From Conexivisphaera sp049976725 (GTDB taxonomy: Archaea > Thermoproteota > Nitrososphaeria > Conexivisphaerales > Conexivisphaeraceae), in assembly GCA_049976725.1 (NCBI GenBank), contig JBMFHR010000002.1:9567-73566 (forward strand): a stretch of DNA of 64,000 nt. The letters run 5' to 3'. Positions 30,832-38,238 of the stretch are shown here, in pieces. A model generated the notes under the pieces. It searched no databases. It was not told the DNA's origin and was given only the letters and a program-made list of their open reading frames with translations. Positions within the stretch are counted from its first letter, which is position 1. Each line of letters begins with the position of its first letter. A program made the position numbers and the translations under genes.

Positions 30832-31218
30832 ATGCCGAAGGAATTCAGGTACAGGGGCTACACGCTCGACCAGCTGATGAATATGCCGCTGGACCAGGTA
30901 ATACAGATGCTGCCCTCGCGCGCCAGGCGGAGCCTCAACAGGGGCCTGAGCGCCCCCAAGAGGAAGCTCCTGGAGAAGCTCAGGTCCAGCGGCGACGGCA
31001 AGCCGATCAAGACGCACCTCAGGGACATGGTGATACTGCCGTTCATGGTCGGCAGGACGATTCAGGTCTACAACGGGAAGGAGTACGTGTCCGTGGAGAT
31101 CAAGCCCGAGATGATAGGGCACTTCCTGGGGGAGTACGTTCAGACGTGCAAGCGCGTGGTACACGGCGAGCCCGGCATAGGCGCCACCAGGAGCTCGCTC
31201 TACGTGCCGCTCAAGTGA
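30832..31218 (+). CDS. rps19: Small-subunit ribosomal protein uS19
   Basis: Head protein of the small subunit that pairs with uS13. The 128-residue archaeal form starts MPKEFRYRGYTLDQLMNM and ends with the conserved HLRDMVILPFMVGRTIQVYN, EIKPEMIGHFLGEY and GIGATRSS segments. It is cut off from L22 by the inserted PDCD5 and SPOUT genes (31221-32668), unlike the usual L2-S19-L22 order, and has its own TATA-like promoter. Confidence 0.95.
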   Translation: MPKEFRYRGYTLDQLMNMPLDQVIQMLPSRARRSLNRGLSAPKRKLLEKLRSSGDGKPIKTHLRDMVILPFMVGRTIQVYNGKEYVSVEIKPEMIGHFLGEYVQTCKRVVHGEPGIGATRSSLYVPLK

Positions 31219-31220
31219 GC

Positions 31221-31604
31221 TCACTCGTCGCGCTTCCTCATCGCGTCCATCAGCGGCACGAACCTTCCGTCCTGCTCCACGTACACCCTCGTCTCCAGCC
31301 TCACGTCGAGCCCCAGCTGCCTGAACAGCCAGAGGAGCTGCCTGCCGGTTATCTTGCCGGATATGGCGCCGCGCCGCACGAGCTCGGCGAGCCTCCCGAC
31401 GATCCTGCGGGCGTCCTCCGGGTACTGGGAGAGCGCCGCCTCGAGGACCTCGTCGCCCCTGTCCACGAGCACCTCGCGGACTACCTCCACGGGATCCCTC
31501 CTCTGCTCGGCCTCCGTCCCGCCTACCTCCCTGCGCGCCGCCATCGCCAGCAGCTCGCGCCTCTTCCTCGCGAGTATCATCTCGAGCTCAGGATCGTCGC
31601 TCAT
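31221..31604 (-). CDS. PDCD5-related DNA-binding protein
   Basis: A 127-residue protein of the PDCD5/TFAR19 family, which in archaea and eukaryotes is a small helical nucleic acid-binding protein of uncertain role. MSDDPELEMILARKRRELLA at the N-terminus matches the family start. The three-helix core follows (VREVLVDRGDEVLEAALSQY, EDARRIVGRLAELVRRGAIS, ITGRQLLWLFRQLGLDVR). It lies on the minus strand inside the ribosomal protein cluster, convergent with S19 at three-base spacing and divergent from the SPOUT gene. Confidence 0.85.
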   Translation of the reverse strand: MSDDPELEMILARKRRELLAMAARREVGGTEAEQRRDPVEVVREVLVDRGDEVLEAALSQYPEDARRIVGRLAELVRRGAISGKITGRQLLWLFRQLGLDVRLETRVYVEQDGRFVPLMDAMRKRDE

Positions 31605-31627
31605 GGCCGGAAGTACGATCACCCACC

Positions 31628-31637
31628 GTTTAATAAG
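31628..31637 (-). promoter_or_regulatory. TATA-like box, PDCD5 gene
   Basis: On the minus strand CTTATTAAAC is centred about 28 bases before ATG 31604. Confidence 0.5.
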
Positions 31638-31802
31638 ATTGATCCATCAATTTCGAACCGCGTCGAGGCGGCGCGATCTGGTGATCGGTCCCGCCGGGCG
31701 CTCCTGGGCACGCCGCGGGCGTCCGGCGTGGTCCAGGGCCCGGCCCGCCACCACCCTCACCGCGCATTTTCACGTCCCTTTCACGCTGAAAACGGGCGGA
31801 AC

Positions 31803-31810
31803 CATTATTT
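31803..31810 (+). promoter_or_regulatory. TATA-like box, SPOUT methyltransferase
   Basis: CATTATTT lies about 28 bases before TTG 31835. The 31638-31802 stretch between it and the PDCD5 promoter has no other feature that I can see. Confidence 0.5.
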
Positions 31811-31834
31811 GTCGGCGCCGCGGGCCACGTCCCG

Positions 31835-32668
31835 TTGAGGCTCTGGATAGCGGTTCCGTCCTCGCTGGTGGAGGATGCTGCCTCGAAGGACGAGAGGACC
31901 AGGAAGGTGGGGCTCGTGGCCAGGGCGGCGGCCATCTTCAGGGCGGAGAAGGTCTTCGTGTTCAGGGATCCGCTGAGCGAGAGGCCGCACGACGCGGATT
32001 TCATAGCCAGGGTTCTCGAGTACGCCGCCACACCGCCCTACCTGCGAAGGAAGCTTTTCCCGATAGCCGAGGACCTCGAGAAGGTCGGGCTGCTGCATCC
32101 CCTCGGCATACCGCCGCACAGGCGCTCCAGGGAGCTCAGGCCCGGCGAGGTCAGGGAGGGAGTCCTGGAGCTCGTGGGCGGCAGGCTCTACGCCGACGTC
32201 GGCGTAGGGAGGCTCATCGAGTACGTCGGCCGCGGGCAGGCCGGGCACAGGGTCACCGTGACCGTCAGGGAGAGGAACGGCGACTACTACTGCGAGGAGT
32301 CGTCGCCCAGCGAGTACTGGGGGTTCAGCGTGAGCGTGGTGGACGTGCTGCCCAAGCTCGTGAGGTCGGCGCGCCCCTCCCACTTCGTGGTCACGTCGAG
32401 GCTGGGAATCCCCCTCAGCGAGGCCTGGGACCGCGTGGCGGGGATCGCCTCGTCGGACGGGACGGTCCTCGTGGCATTCGGTTCCCGCAGAGGGCTCCTC
32501 GAGATGCACGAGCGGAGGGAGTACGAGTCGCTGGGGGCGCTCATCGCCAACTTCATTCCCGGGCAGGGCGTCGAGACCGTGAGGACTGAGGAGGCAATGA
32601 TCGCCGTGCTGGCCATCCTGAACGCGCTGGCCGCCGCGGCACCGCGGAGGGTGCCTCCCGGCGCCTGA
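31835..32668 (+). CDS. SPOUT-family RNA methyltransferase (COG2106)
   Basis: A 277-residue protein of the SPOUT1/MTH1 family, SAM-dependent RNA methyltransferases with a deep trefoil knot. RLWIAVPSSLVEDAASKDER begins the fold; DPLSERPHDADFIARVLEYA, TPPYLRRKLFPIAEDLEKVG and the knot-region FGSRRGLLEMHERR with IPGQGVETVRTEEAM are recognisable. An OB-like insert is present around residues 105-165. Archaeal homologs often precede L3 in the ribosomal operon; here the gene lies between S19 and L22. The RNA target is unknown. Confidence 0.82.
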   Translation: MRLWIAVPSSLVEDAASKDERTRKVGLVARAAAIFRAEKVFVFRDPLSERPHDADFIARVLEYAATPPYLRRKLFPIAEDLEKVGLLHPLGIPPHRRSRELRPGEVREGVLELVGGRLYADVGVGRLIEYVGRGQAGHRVTVTVRERNGDYYCEESSPSEYWGFSVSVVDVLPKLVRSARPSHFVVTSRLGIPLSEAWDRVAGIASSDGTVLVAFGSRRGLLEMHERREYESLGALIANFIPGQGVETVRTEEAMIAVLAILNALAAAAPRRVPPGA

Positions 32669-32707
32669 GGGTCGGGGGATGGGATCCCGGCGCGCCGCAT
32701 CGGAAAG

Positions 32708-32717
32708 GTATTTTAAC
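32708..32717 (+). promoter_or_regulatory. TATA-like box, L22 operon
   Basis: GTATTTTAAC lies about 44 bases before ATG 32757. It probably drives the long L22-L30 run, which has almost no intergenic DNA. Confidence 0.45.
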
Positions 32718-32756
32718 GGCATCCCCCCGGGGCGCCCCTATAACGAGTGAGCTGGC

Positions 32757-33218
32757 ATGCCGAGGTTCGACTACAGCTTCCAGGGGTACAATCCGGTCGT
32801 GCACGTACGGGCCAGTCTGCGCGAGGTCGACGTGAGTCCCAAGGAGGCGCGCGAGGTCTGCGCCGCCATAAGGGGGCTGCCCATCGGCAGGGCAAAGTCG
32901 CTCCTCAACGACGTCCTCGAGATGAGGCGGCCGGTGCCCTTCAGGAGGCATCACGGGAAGGTCGGGCACAAGTCGGGCCTCCAGGGCTTCTACGCTGGCC
33001 GCTACCCCGTCAAGGTCGCCAAGGCCGTCCTGAAGCTGCTGGAGAGCCTGGAGGCCAACGCCGAGTACAGGGGCCTGGATCCCGGCCGGCTCAAGCTGGT
33101 GCACGCGGCCGCGTACCCCGGCCGCCGGCTCAAGAGGTACATGCCCAGGGCGTTCGGCCGCGCCTCGCCCAAGGACAAGGTGCTGGTCCACATAGAGGTA
33201 GTGGGGGCTGAGGCCTGA
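32757..33218 (+). CDS. rpl22: Large-subunit ribosomal protein uL22
   Basis: A 153-residue protein whose beta hairpin helps form the exit-tunnel constriction. The archaeal start MPRFDYSFQGYNPVVHVRAS and SPKEAREVCAAIRGLPIGRA are clear, followed by the histidine-rich RRHHGKVGHKSG and the hairpin region KRYMPRAFGRASP. It begins the uninterrupted L22-S3-L29 block; its last base overlaps the S3 ATG (TGATG). Confidence 0.95.
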   Translation: MPRFDYSFQGYNPVVHVRASLREVDVSPKEAREVCAAIRGLPIGRAKSLLNDVLEMRRPVPFRRHHGKVGHKSGLQGFYAGRYPVKVAKAVLKLLESLEANAEYRGLDPGRLKLVHAAAYPGRRLKRYMPRAFGRASPKDKVLVHIEVVGAEA

Positions 33219-33841
33219 TGTCCTACAAGGCCATGCTCGACAGGAAGGAGCTCGAGGTGGAGCTGGACGAATACCTGTCCTCCAAGCTCAGGGACGCCGG
33301 CTACGGGGGAATGACCCTCGAGAAGACCCCCCTGAGCTACAAGCTGACGATATTCGCCCTCAGGCCGGGCCTCGTGATAGGCCACAGGGGCACCGGCATA
33401 AGGGCGCTGACGGACGAGCTGTCCAAGAAGTTCCACCTGGAGAACCTGGCCCTGAGCGTGAGCGAGGTGACTACCCCTGAGCTCAACCCCCGCATAATGG
33501 CATCCCGCATCGTCCAGATGGTCGAGAGGGGGATCCCCTTCAGGAGGGCCGCAACCAACGCGCTCAACGCGATCATGGAGAGAGGCGCTCTGGGCTGCGA
33601 GATAACGGTCGCCGGCAAGCTGAGGACCGAGAGGTCGCACGTGGAGAAGTTCAGGGCCGGCGTCGTGCCCAAGAGTGGGCACCCGGCGGACGTCGCCGTC
33701 AGGGAGGCCAGGGTCAGCGTGACCCTCAAGCTCGGGACCTACGGCATAAAGGTCAGGATCGTGGATCCCGCGCGCCTCAGGCCCCCCATCGTGATAAGGG
33801 AGCAGGCGGCCGCCGGACAGCAGGGAGGTGGGCAGAGCTGA
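33218..33841 (+). CDS. rps3: Small-subunit ribosomal protein uS3
   Basis: The 207-residue protein lies at the mRNA entry channel. Its type II KH domain shows RPGLVIGHRGTGIRALTDEL, containing the GxxG loop, and the C-terminal domain has RGALGCEITVAGKLRTERSH and RVSVTLKLGTYGIKVRIVDP. The C-terminus ends in an alanine/glutamine/glycine-rich tail. The stop codon overlaps the proposed CTG start of L29 in a CTGA configuration. Confidence 0.95.
   Translation: MSYKAMLDRKELEVELDEYLSSKLRDAGYGGMTLEKTPLSYKLTIFALRPGLVIGHRGTGIRALTDELSKKFHLENLALSVSEVTTPELNPRIMASRIVQMVERGIPFRRAATNALNAIMERGALGCEITVAGKLRTERSHVEKFRAGVVPKSGHPADVAVREARVSVTLKLGTYGIKVRIVDPARLRPPIVIREQAAAGQQGGGQS
33823..33830 (+). promoter_or_regulatory. 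Shine-Dalgarno of L29, supporting a CTG start
   Basis: GGGAGGTG in the last codons of S3 lies seven bases before CTG 33838. It is 37 bases from the first in-frame ATG (33868). Confidence 0.6.
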
Positions 33842-34041
33842 CGCTCAAGCCCTCGGAGCTCAGGAAGATGAGCGACGATGAGCTCAGGGAGAAGCTCCTG
33901 GAGCTGAGGAGCGAGCTGATGCGCCTCCGGGCCATGTCGGAGAGGGGCACGATAGGCAAGGAGTCCGGCGTCGTCAGGGAGGTGCGGAGGGACATAGCGC
34001 GCATCCTGACCATCCTCAGGGAGAGGGGTGTCAAGGCATGA
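33838..34041 (+). CDS. rpl29: Large-subunit ribosomal protein uL29
   Basis: A 67-residue two-helix protein at the tunnel exit. From CTG 33838 it reads MTLKPSELRKMSDDELREKL, the normal family N-terminus with its LKxxELRxMSxxEL pattern, then ELRSELMRLRAMSERGTIG and VRRDIARILTILRERG. The first ATG in frame (33868) would remove the first ten residues including the start of helix 1. CTGA overlap with S3 parallels the ATGA and TTGA overlaps of its neighbours. It ends in an ATGA overlap with rnp1. Confidence 0.9.
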   Translation: MTLKPSELRKMSDDELREKLLELRSELMRLRAMSERGTIGKESGVVREVRRDIARILTILRERGVKA

Positions 34042-34295
34042 GGTGGCCGAGGCCCAAGGTCCCGCGCGAGGTCGCGCGCTCCCTGATTCCCGGCGCTCGG
34101 CTCGAGGTGCTGGAACCCTTCCGCAGGCCTGGCGAGCTCGTCGTCGAGACGAAAAATATGGTGCTGCTCGACGTGGGGGGAAAGATAATTAAAGTGCCCA
34201 AGGAGGGTTCTGTGTTCATGCTCGACGGCAGGCACGCGGTACCAGGGTCGGCGCTCGTCGGCAATCCGGCTGAGAGGCTGGTGAGGGCGAGTTGA
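34038..34295 (+). CDS. rnp1: Ribonuclease P protein component 1 (Rpp29)
   Basis: An 85-residue Sm-like beta-barrel protein that binds the specificity domain of RNase P RNA with Rpp21. RSLIPGARLEVLEPFRRPGE, TKNMVLLDVGGKIIKVPKEG and GSALVGNPAERLVR match the family. Its place between L29 and S17 is the standard archaeal one. With rnp2 and rnp3 at 7236-8138, three RNase P proteins are in the window. The stop overlaps the S17 start as TTGA. Confidence 0.9.
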   Translation: MRWPRPKVPREVARSLIPGARLEVLEPFRRPGELVVETKNMVLLDVGGKIIKVPKEGSVFMLDGRHAVPGSALVGNPAERLVRAS

Positions 34296-34639
34296 GCGCG
34301 AGGCCGGCCAGGAACATTGGGATACCGTGGATCAAGCCGCCCAGCAGGTCGTGCGACGACGACAGGTGTCCGTGGCACGGCTCGCTGCCCGTCAGGGGGA
34401 GGCTCATGGAGGCGAGCGTCGCCAGGCTCAGGGCCCGCCGCATGGTGGTCGTGGAGCGCGTCTACTACCATTACAGGCCCAAGTACATGAGGTACGAGAG
34501 GAGGAGGAGCAGGTTGCACGCGTACGTGCCGCCCTGCGTGGACGTCAAGGAGGGCGATACAGTGATCATAGGTGAGACGAGGCCTCTGGGCAAGTCGGTC
34601 GCGTTCGTCGTCCTGGGCAAGTCGGGGGGTGGCTCCTAG
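34292..34639 (+). CDS. rps17: Small-subunit ribosomal protein uS17
   Basis: An OB-fold primary 16S-binding protein of 115 residues. The archaeal N-terminus NIGIPWIKPPSRSCDDDRCP is followed by WHGSLPVRGRLMEASVARLR, YHYRPKYMRYERRRSRLHAY and VKEGDTVIIGETRPLGKSVA. Two cysteines in CDDDRC are typical of archaeal members. The TTG start overlaps the rnp1 stop, and the stop directly abuts the ATG of L14. Confidence 0.95.
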   Translation: MSARPARNIGIPWIKPPSRSCDDDRCPWHGSLPVRGRLMEASVARLRARRMVVVERVYYHYRPKYMRYERRRSRLHAYVPPCVDVKEGDTVIIGETRPLGKSVAFVVLGKSGGGS

Positions 34640-35068
34640 ATGCCGAAGAGAGGGGGAGGCACGGCGGGAGCTGCGGAGTGGATCCCGCGCACCTCGAGGG
34701 GCGTGCCCGTCAACTCGTCCGTCACTTGCGCCGACAACAGCGGCGCCAAGGAGCTCAGGGTGATCCAAGTCGTGGGGCACAAGGGGAGGCTGAGGCGCAG
34801 GCCGGCGGCGACCGTCGGGGACAAGCTGGTCGTCGTCGTGCGCAGGGGGCCTCCGGAGATGAAGAAGCAGATATTCTTCGCCGTGCTGATCAGGCAGCGT
34901 TACCCCTTCAGGAGGCCATCCGGCCTCAGGATATCGTTCGAGGACAACGCGGCCGTGCTCATAACGCCGGAGGGCGACGTGAAGGGGACGGACATAAGGG
35001 GCCCCGTGGCCGCGGAGGCGGCCGAGCGCTGGCCCAGGATAGCCAGCATCGCCTCGAGCATAATATAG
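34640..35068 (+). CDS. rpl14: Large-subunit ribosomal protein uL14
   Basis: The 142-residue protein sits at the subunit interface near the factor-binding site. RGVPVNSSVTCADNSGAKEL is the conserved first strand region, GDKLVVVVRRGPPEMKKQIF the basic centre, and GLRISFEDNAAVLITPEGDV with GTDIRGPVAAEAAERWPRIA the C-terminal signature. A glycine-rich archaeal N-terminal extension of about 20 residues is present. Fourteen bases separate it from L24. Confidence 0.95.
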   Translation: MPKRGGGTAGAAEWIPRTSRGVPVNSSVTCADNSGAKELRVIQVVGHKGRLRRRPAATVGDKLVVVVRRGPPEMKKQIFFAVLIRQRYPFRRPSGLRISFEDNAAVLITPEGDVKGTDIRGPVAAEAAERWPRIASIASSII

Positions 35069-35082
35069 GTGGGTGAGGTAGC

Positions 35083-35439
35083 TTGGGACGCGGCTCTGGT
35101 TCCGGTGCTGACGTCAGGCGCGCGCTGAGCGCGCACCTAGCGGACGACCTCGCCGAGGAGTACGGGCTGAGGTCGATCCGCGTGAGGGTGGGCGACGTGG
35201 TCAAGGTCGTGAGGGGCTCCTACAGGGGGGTCGAGGGCAAGGTCCTGAGAGTGTACCCCGAGGAGGGGCGCCTGGCGGTGGAGGGCCTCACCAGGCAGAA
35301 CTCCAGGGGGGAGAACGTGCCGGTCAAGGTCCACGCATCGAAGGTGATCGTCACGAAGCTCAATCTCGACGATAAAATTAGAAGGGAGCGCCTAGAGTCG
35401 CTGAAGTCCAAGAAGGCGGAGGGCGAGGCGCATGGCTAG
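35083..35439 (+). CDS. rpl24: Large-subunit ribosomal protein uL24
   Basis: A KOW-motif assembly initiator, 118 residues. ALSAHLADDLAEEYGLRSIR and VRVGDVVKVVRGSYRGVEGK (KOW) then GLTRQNSRGENVPVKVHASK are diagnostic. TTG 35083 follows a GGTGAGGT ribosome site. The C-terminal helix ends in a lysine/glutamate-rich segment that overlaps the S4e start by eight bases. Confidence 0.94.
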   Translation: MGRGSGSGADVRRALSAHLADDLAEEYGLRSIRVRVGDVVKVVRGSYRGVEGKVLRVYPEEGRLAVEGLTRQNSRGENVPVKVHASKVIVTKLNLDDKIRRERLESLKSKKAEGEAHG

Positions 35440-36169
35440 GATGGGCCACACCAAGGTCCAGAAGAGGCTCTCGGCGCCGCGCGTCTACGCGGTGCCCAGG
35501 AAGCCGCGCCACGGGAGGTTCGTGACCAGGACGGGGCCGGGGCCGCACCCCAGGTCCCTGAGCCTGGATCCAGTGACCCTCCTCAGGGACTACCTGGGGC
35601 TCGTGAGGAACGCGCGCGAGGCCCTCTACGTCCTGAGGAACCGCTACCTCCTGGTCGACGGCGTGGCGAGGACGGACAAGTCCTTCCCGATAGGTCTGAT
35701 GGACGTGGTCGAGGTGCCGAGGGAGGGCAGATCGTTCAGGATGGTCCCGGCGGTCGGGAGGCTCCTCTATCCGGCCCCGATCCCCGAGTCCGAGAAGGGG
35801 CTCAAGATCTCGGTGATAAAGTCCAAGGTCACCGTCAGGGGAGGGCGCATCCAGCTGGGGACCCACGACGGCAGGAGCTTCCTCGTGGACGACCCCGGTT
35901 CCTACCGCATCGGGGACAGCCTGCTCATACGCGTGCCCAGCCAGGAGGTGGTCGCGCGCATACCGCTCGACGAGGGCTCGACCGCGCTCGTCGTAGGCGG
36001 GGAGAGGCTCTCGGCGCTCGGCAAGGTCGTGAGGGTGATACCCGGGTCCTTCAACGTCAGGCCCGCCGTGGAGCTGGACCTGGAGGGCAGGAGGGTCCTG
36101 GTGCCCAAGGACATGGTCATGCCGGTGGGCTTCCCCGAGCCCCCGATAACCGTGAGGTGGGTAGAATGA
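35432..36169 (+). CDS. rps4e: Small-subunit ribosomal protein eS4
   Basis: An archaeal/eukaryotic protein of 245 residues with three parts: an N-terminal S4-like RNA-binding domain (SLDPVTLLRDYLGLVRNARE, YLLVDGVARTDKSFPIGLMD), a central domain (LYPAPIPESEKGLKISVIKS, RIQLGTHDGRSFLVDD), and a C-terminal KOW-like domain (RVIPGSFNVRPAVELDLEGR). All are present at normal length. Its ATGA end overlaps the L5 start. Confidence 0.95.
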   Translation: MARMGHTKVQKRLSAPRVYAVPRKPRHGRFVTRTGPGPHPRSLSLDPVTLLRDYLGLVRNAREALYVLRNRYLLVDGVARTDKSFPIGLMDVVEVPREGRSFRMVPAVGRLLYPAPIPESEKGLKISVIKSKVTVRGGRIQLGTHDGRSFLVDDPGSYRIGDSLLIRVPSQEVVARIPLDEGSTALVVGGERLSALGKVVRVIPGSFNVRPAVELDLEGRRVLVPKDMVMPVGFPEPPITVRWVE

Positions 36170-36738
36170 GCGGGCCGGAGGCATCAGTCGTTCAGCAGCC
36201 CGAGCAGCCGGCTCCCGCCGAGAACCCCATGAGGGCGATCAGGCTGGACAAGGTCGTGCTCAACATAGGGGTCGGCACCTCCGGCGAGAGGCTCGAGAAG
36301 GCCTCGAGGCTGCTGGAGCAGCTCACGGGCCAGTCGCCCTCCGTCAGGACGGCCAGGAAGACCATAAGGGGCTTCGGGATCCACAGGGGGGAGCCCATAG
36401 CGGTCGTGGTCACCCTGCGCGGCAGGAGGGCCCTGGAGCTGCTCAACAGGCTGCTGGACGCGCGCGGCAGGGTCATACCCGAGAGGTCGTTCGACGAGAG
36501 GGGAAACGTGTCCTTCGGCATAAGGGAGCACATAGACATACCGGGCGTCAAGTACGATCCCGAGATAGGCATATTCGGCATGGACGTCAGCGTGTCGCTC
36601 AGGAGGCCGGGGTACCGGGTGGCCCTCAGGAGGCGCGCCAGGTCATCCATAGGCAAGAGGCACGTGGTGAGCAGGGACGAGGCGATAAACTTCTTCAGGA
36701 CCCAGCTAAACGTGGAGGTGGCGCGGGAAGTTGGCTAA
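36166..36738 (+). CDS. rpl5: Large-subunit ribosomal protein uL5
   Basis: 5S rRNA-binding protein of the central protuberance, 190 residues. After a variable N-terminus of about 20 residues rich in proline and glutamate it reads MRAIRLDKVVLNIGVGTSGE, LLEQLTGQSPSVRTARKTIR and SFGIREHIDIPGVKYDPEIG. The N-terminal proline-rich extension is longer than usual. ATG 36166 overlaps the S4e stop; GTG 36157 is possible but less likely. Confidence 0.95.
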   Translation: MSGPEASVVQQPEQPAPAENPMRAIRLDKVVLNIGVGTSGERLEKASRLLEQLTGQSPSVRTARKTIRGFGIHRGEPIAVVVTLRGRRALELLNRLLDARGRVIPERSFDERGNVSFGIREHIDIPGVKYDPEIGIFGMDVSVSLRRPGYRVALRRRARSSIGKRHVVSRDEAINFFRTQLNVEVAREVG

Positions 36739-36895
36739 GCTGAGGAGCGGTAAGCCCAGGAGGTACGGGAAGGGATCCAGGGTGTGCATAAGGTGCGGCC
36801 AGATGGGGCCAGTGATACAGAAGTACGGCCTGATGCTCTGCAGGCAGTGCTTCAGGGAGGTCGCCGAGGACATGGGCTTCAAGAAGTACCAGTGA
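36731..36895 (+). CDS. rps14: Small-subunit ribosomal protein uS14, zinc type
   Basis: A 54-residue head protein with two CxxC pairs (CIRCG and CRQC) that bind zinc. It begins MAKLRSGKPRRYGKGSR and ends FREVAEDMGFKKYQ, matching archaeal uS14. TTG 36731 lies within the end of L5 (8-base overlap) in another frame. It is below usual length cut-offs and easily missed. A GAGGTGA ribosome site for S8 overlaps its stop. Confidence 0.93.
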   Translation: MAKLRSGKPRRYGKGSRVCIRCGQMGPVIQKYGLMLCRQCFREVAEDMGFKKYQ

Positions 36896-36906
36896 GGTGA
36901 TGGGCG

Positions 36907-37299
36907 ATGCCGGCCCAGGACGTCCTATCTAACCTCTTCTCGACCCTCTACAACAACGAGAGGAGGAACAAGGGGTGGTGCCTCGTGACGCCCGCCTCCA
37001 GGCTCTCCCAGGAGGTCCTGAGGGTCCTCCAGAAATACGGCTACGTAGGGGAGTTCGAGTTCATAGACGACGGCAGGTCCGGGAAGCTCAGGGTCCAGCT
37101 GCTCGGCAGGATACACGCGTGCGGCGCGATAAAGCCGAGGTATCCCGTGGGCGCCGACGGGTACTACGCGTGGGAGCGCCGGTTCCTGCCGGCCTACGGT
37201 ACCGGGATACTGGTCGTCTCCACGAACTCCGGCGTGATGTCCCACGTGGAGGCGCGCGAGAAGCGGCTGGGAGGGAGGCTGCTGGGCTATGTCTACTGA
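36907..37299 (+). CDS. rps8: Small-subunit ribosomal protein uS8
   Basis: Primary central-domain 16S-binding protein, 130 residues. DVLSNLFSTLYNNERRNKGW at the N-terminus, VLQKYGYVGEFEFIDDGRSG and the C-terminal GTGILVVSTNSGVMSHVEAR (STxxGxMxHxEA signature) are all present. GAGGTGA precedes the ATG by six bases, which is the standard geometry used here to judge non-standard starts elsewhere. It overlaps L6 by 11 bases. Confidence 0.95.
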   Translation: MPAQDVLSNLFSTLYNNERRNKGWCLVTPASRLSQEVLRVLQKYGYVGEFEFIDDGRSGKLRVQLLGRIHACGAIKPRYPVGADGYYAWERRFLPAYGTGILVVSTNSGVMSHVEAREKRLGGRLLGYVY

Positions 37300-37858
37300 G
37301 CTCGTGCAGACGGTCGCCGGGGACGGGTACGTCGAGGTGGTGCTCCCCAGCGGCGTCTCCGCCTCCGTGGAGGGGAGCCGCCTGAGGATCTCAGGTCCCC
37401 TCGGGTCCTGCGAGCGCGACCTCTCCAGGATCCCCGTCGAGGTGTCCGTGGAGGGCAACCGCGTCAGGATAGTTCCGCTGCTGCGCAAGAAGAGGGGGAG
37501 GGCGATGCTGGGGACGATATCCAGCCACGTGAAGAACATGGCGATCGGCGTGGTCCGCGGCTACGCCTACAAGCTCAAGATAGTCTACTCGCACTTCCCC
37601 ATGACCGTTAAGGTGAAGGGCGACGAGGTCCAGATAGAGAACTTCATAGGCGAGAAGACCCCGCGCAGGGCCAAGATAATCGGCAACACCGAGGTGTCCG
37701 TGGAGGGCGACGACATAGTGGTCAGGGGGCCTTGCCTGGACGCGGTCAGCCAGACTGCAGCCAACATCGAGCAGTCCACCAGGATAAAGGAGAAGGATCC
37801 CAGGGCGTTCCTGGACGGGGTGTACATATATGAGCGGAAGCTACCGGCAAGGAGCTGA
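37289..37858 (+). CDS. rpl6: Large-subunit ribosomal protein uL6
   Basis: A 189-residue protein with two homologous domains near the GTPase-associated centre. Domain 1 runs over residues about 10-90 (EVVLPSGVSASVEGSRLRIS, ISSHVKNMAIGVVRGYAYKL), and domain 2 from about 95 (IVYSHFPMTVKVKGDEVQIE, FIGEKTPRRAKIIGNTEVSV). IEQSTRIKEKDPRAFLDGVY is the conserved C-terminus. It overlaps L32e by 29 bases, the longest overlap in this block. Confidence 0.95.
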   Translation: MSTELVQTVAGDGYVEVVLPSGVSASVEGSRLRISGPLGSCERDLSRIPVEVSVEGNRVRIVPLLRKKRGRAMLGTISSHVKNMAIGVVRGYAYKLKIVYSHFPMTVKVKGDEVQIENFIGEKTPRRAKIIGNTEVSVEGDDIVVRGPCLDAVSQTAANIEQSTRIKEKDPRAFLDGVYIYERKLPARS

Positions 37859-38228
37859 GGACCTGAGGAGGCTCCTGGATATAAGGAGGTCCTCCAAGGC
37901 CAGGAAGCCGAGGTTCGTGAGGCAGGAGAGCTGGAGGTACCTTAGGATAAGGCCCAGCTGGCGCCGTCCCCGCGGCATACACTCTAAGATGAGGGAGGGC
38001 GTCGGGGGGCACTTACCGCTCGTCAGGGTCGGCTACGGGTCCCCGAGGGCGGTCAGGGGCCTCCATCCATCCGGGTACGAGGAGGCGCTGGTCCACAACC
38101 CCGGGGAGCTGGCCGGCCTCGACCCGCGCAGGCACGCCGTGAGGATAGCGTCGACCGTGGGCGGCAGGAAGAGGGAGGAGATAATAAGGAGGGCGCGCGC
38201 CCTCGGGCTCAGAATACTGAACGCGTGA
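37830..38228 (+). CDS. rpl32e: Large-subunit ribosomal protein eL32
   Basis: Archaeal/eukaryotic protein of 132 residues. KARKPRFVRQESWRYLRIRP, WRRPRGIHSKMREGVGGHLP and VRVGYGSPRAVRGLHPSGYE are characteristic, and the C-terminal helix (AVRIASTVGGRKREEIIRRA) is conserved. ATG 37830 lies within the end of L6. L32e-L19e-L18 is the usual archaeal order. Confidence 0.94.
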   Translation: MSGSYRQGAEDLRRLLDIRRSSKARKPRFVRQESWRYLRIRPSWRRPRGIHSKMREGVGGHLPLVRVGYGSPRAVRGLHPSGYEEALVHNPGELAGLDPRRHAVRIASTVGGRKREEIIRRARALGLRILNA

Positions 38229-38238
38229 GGTGGGCAGC

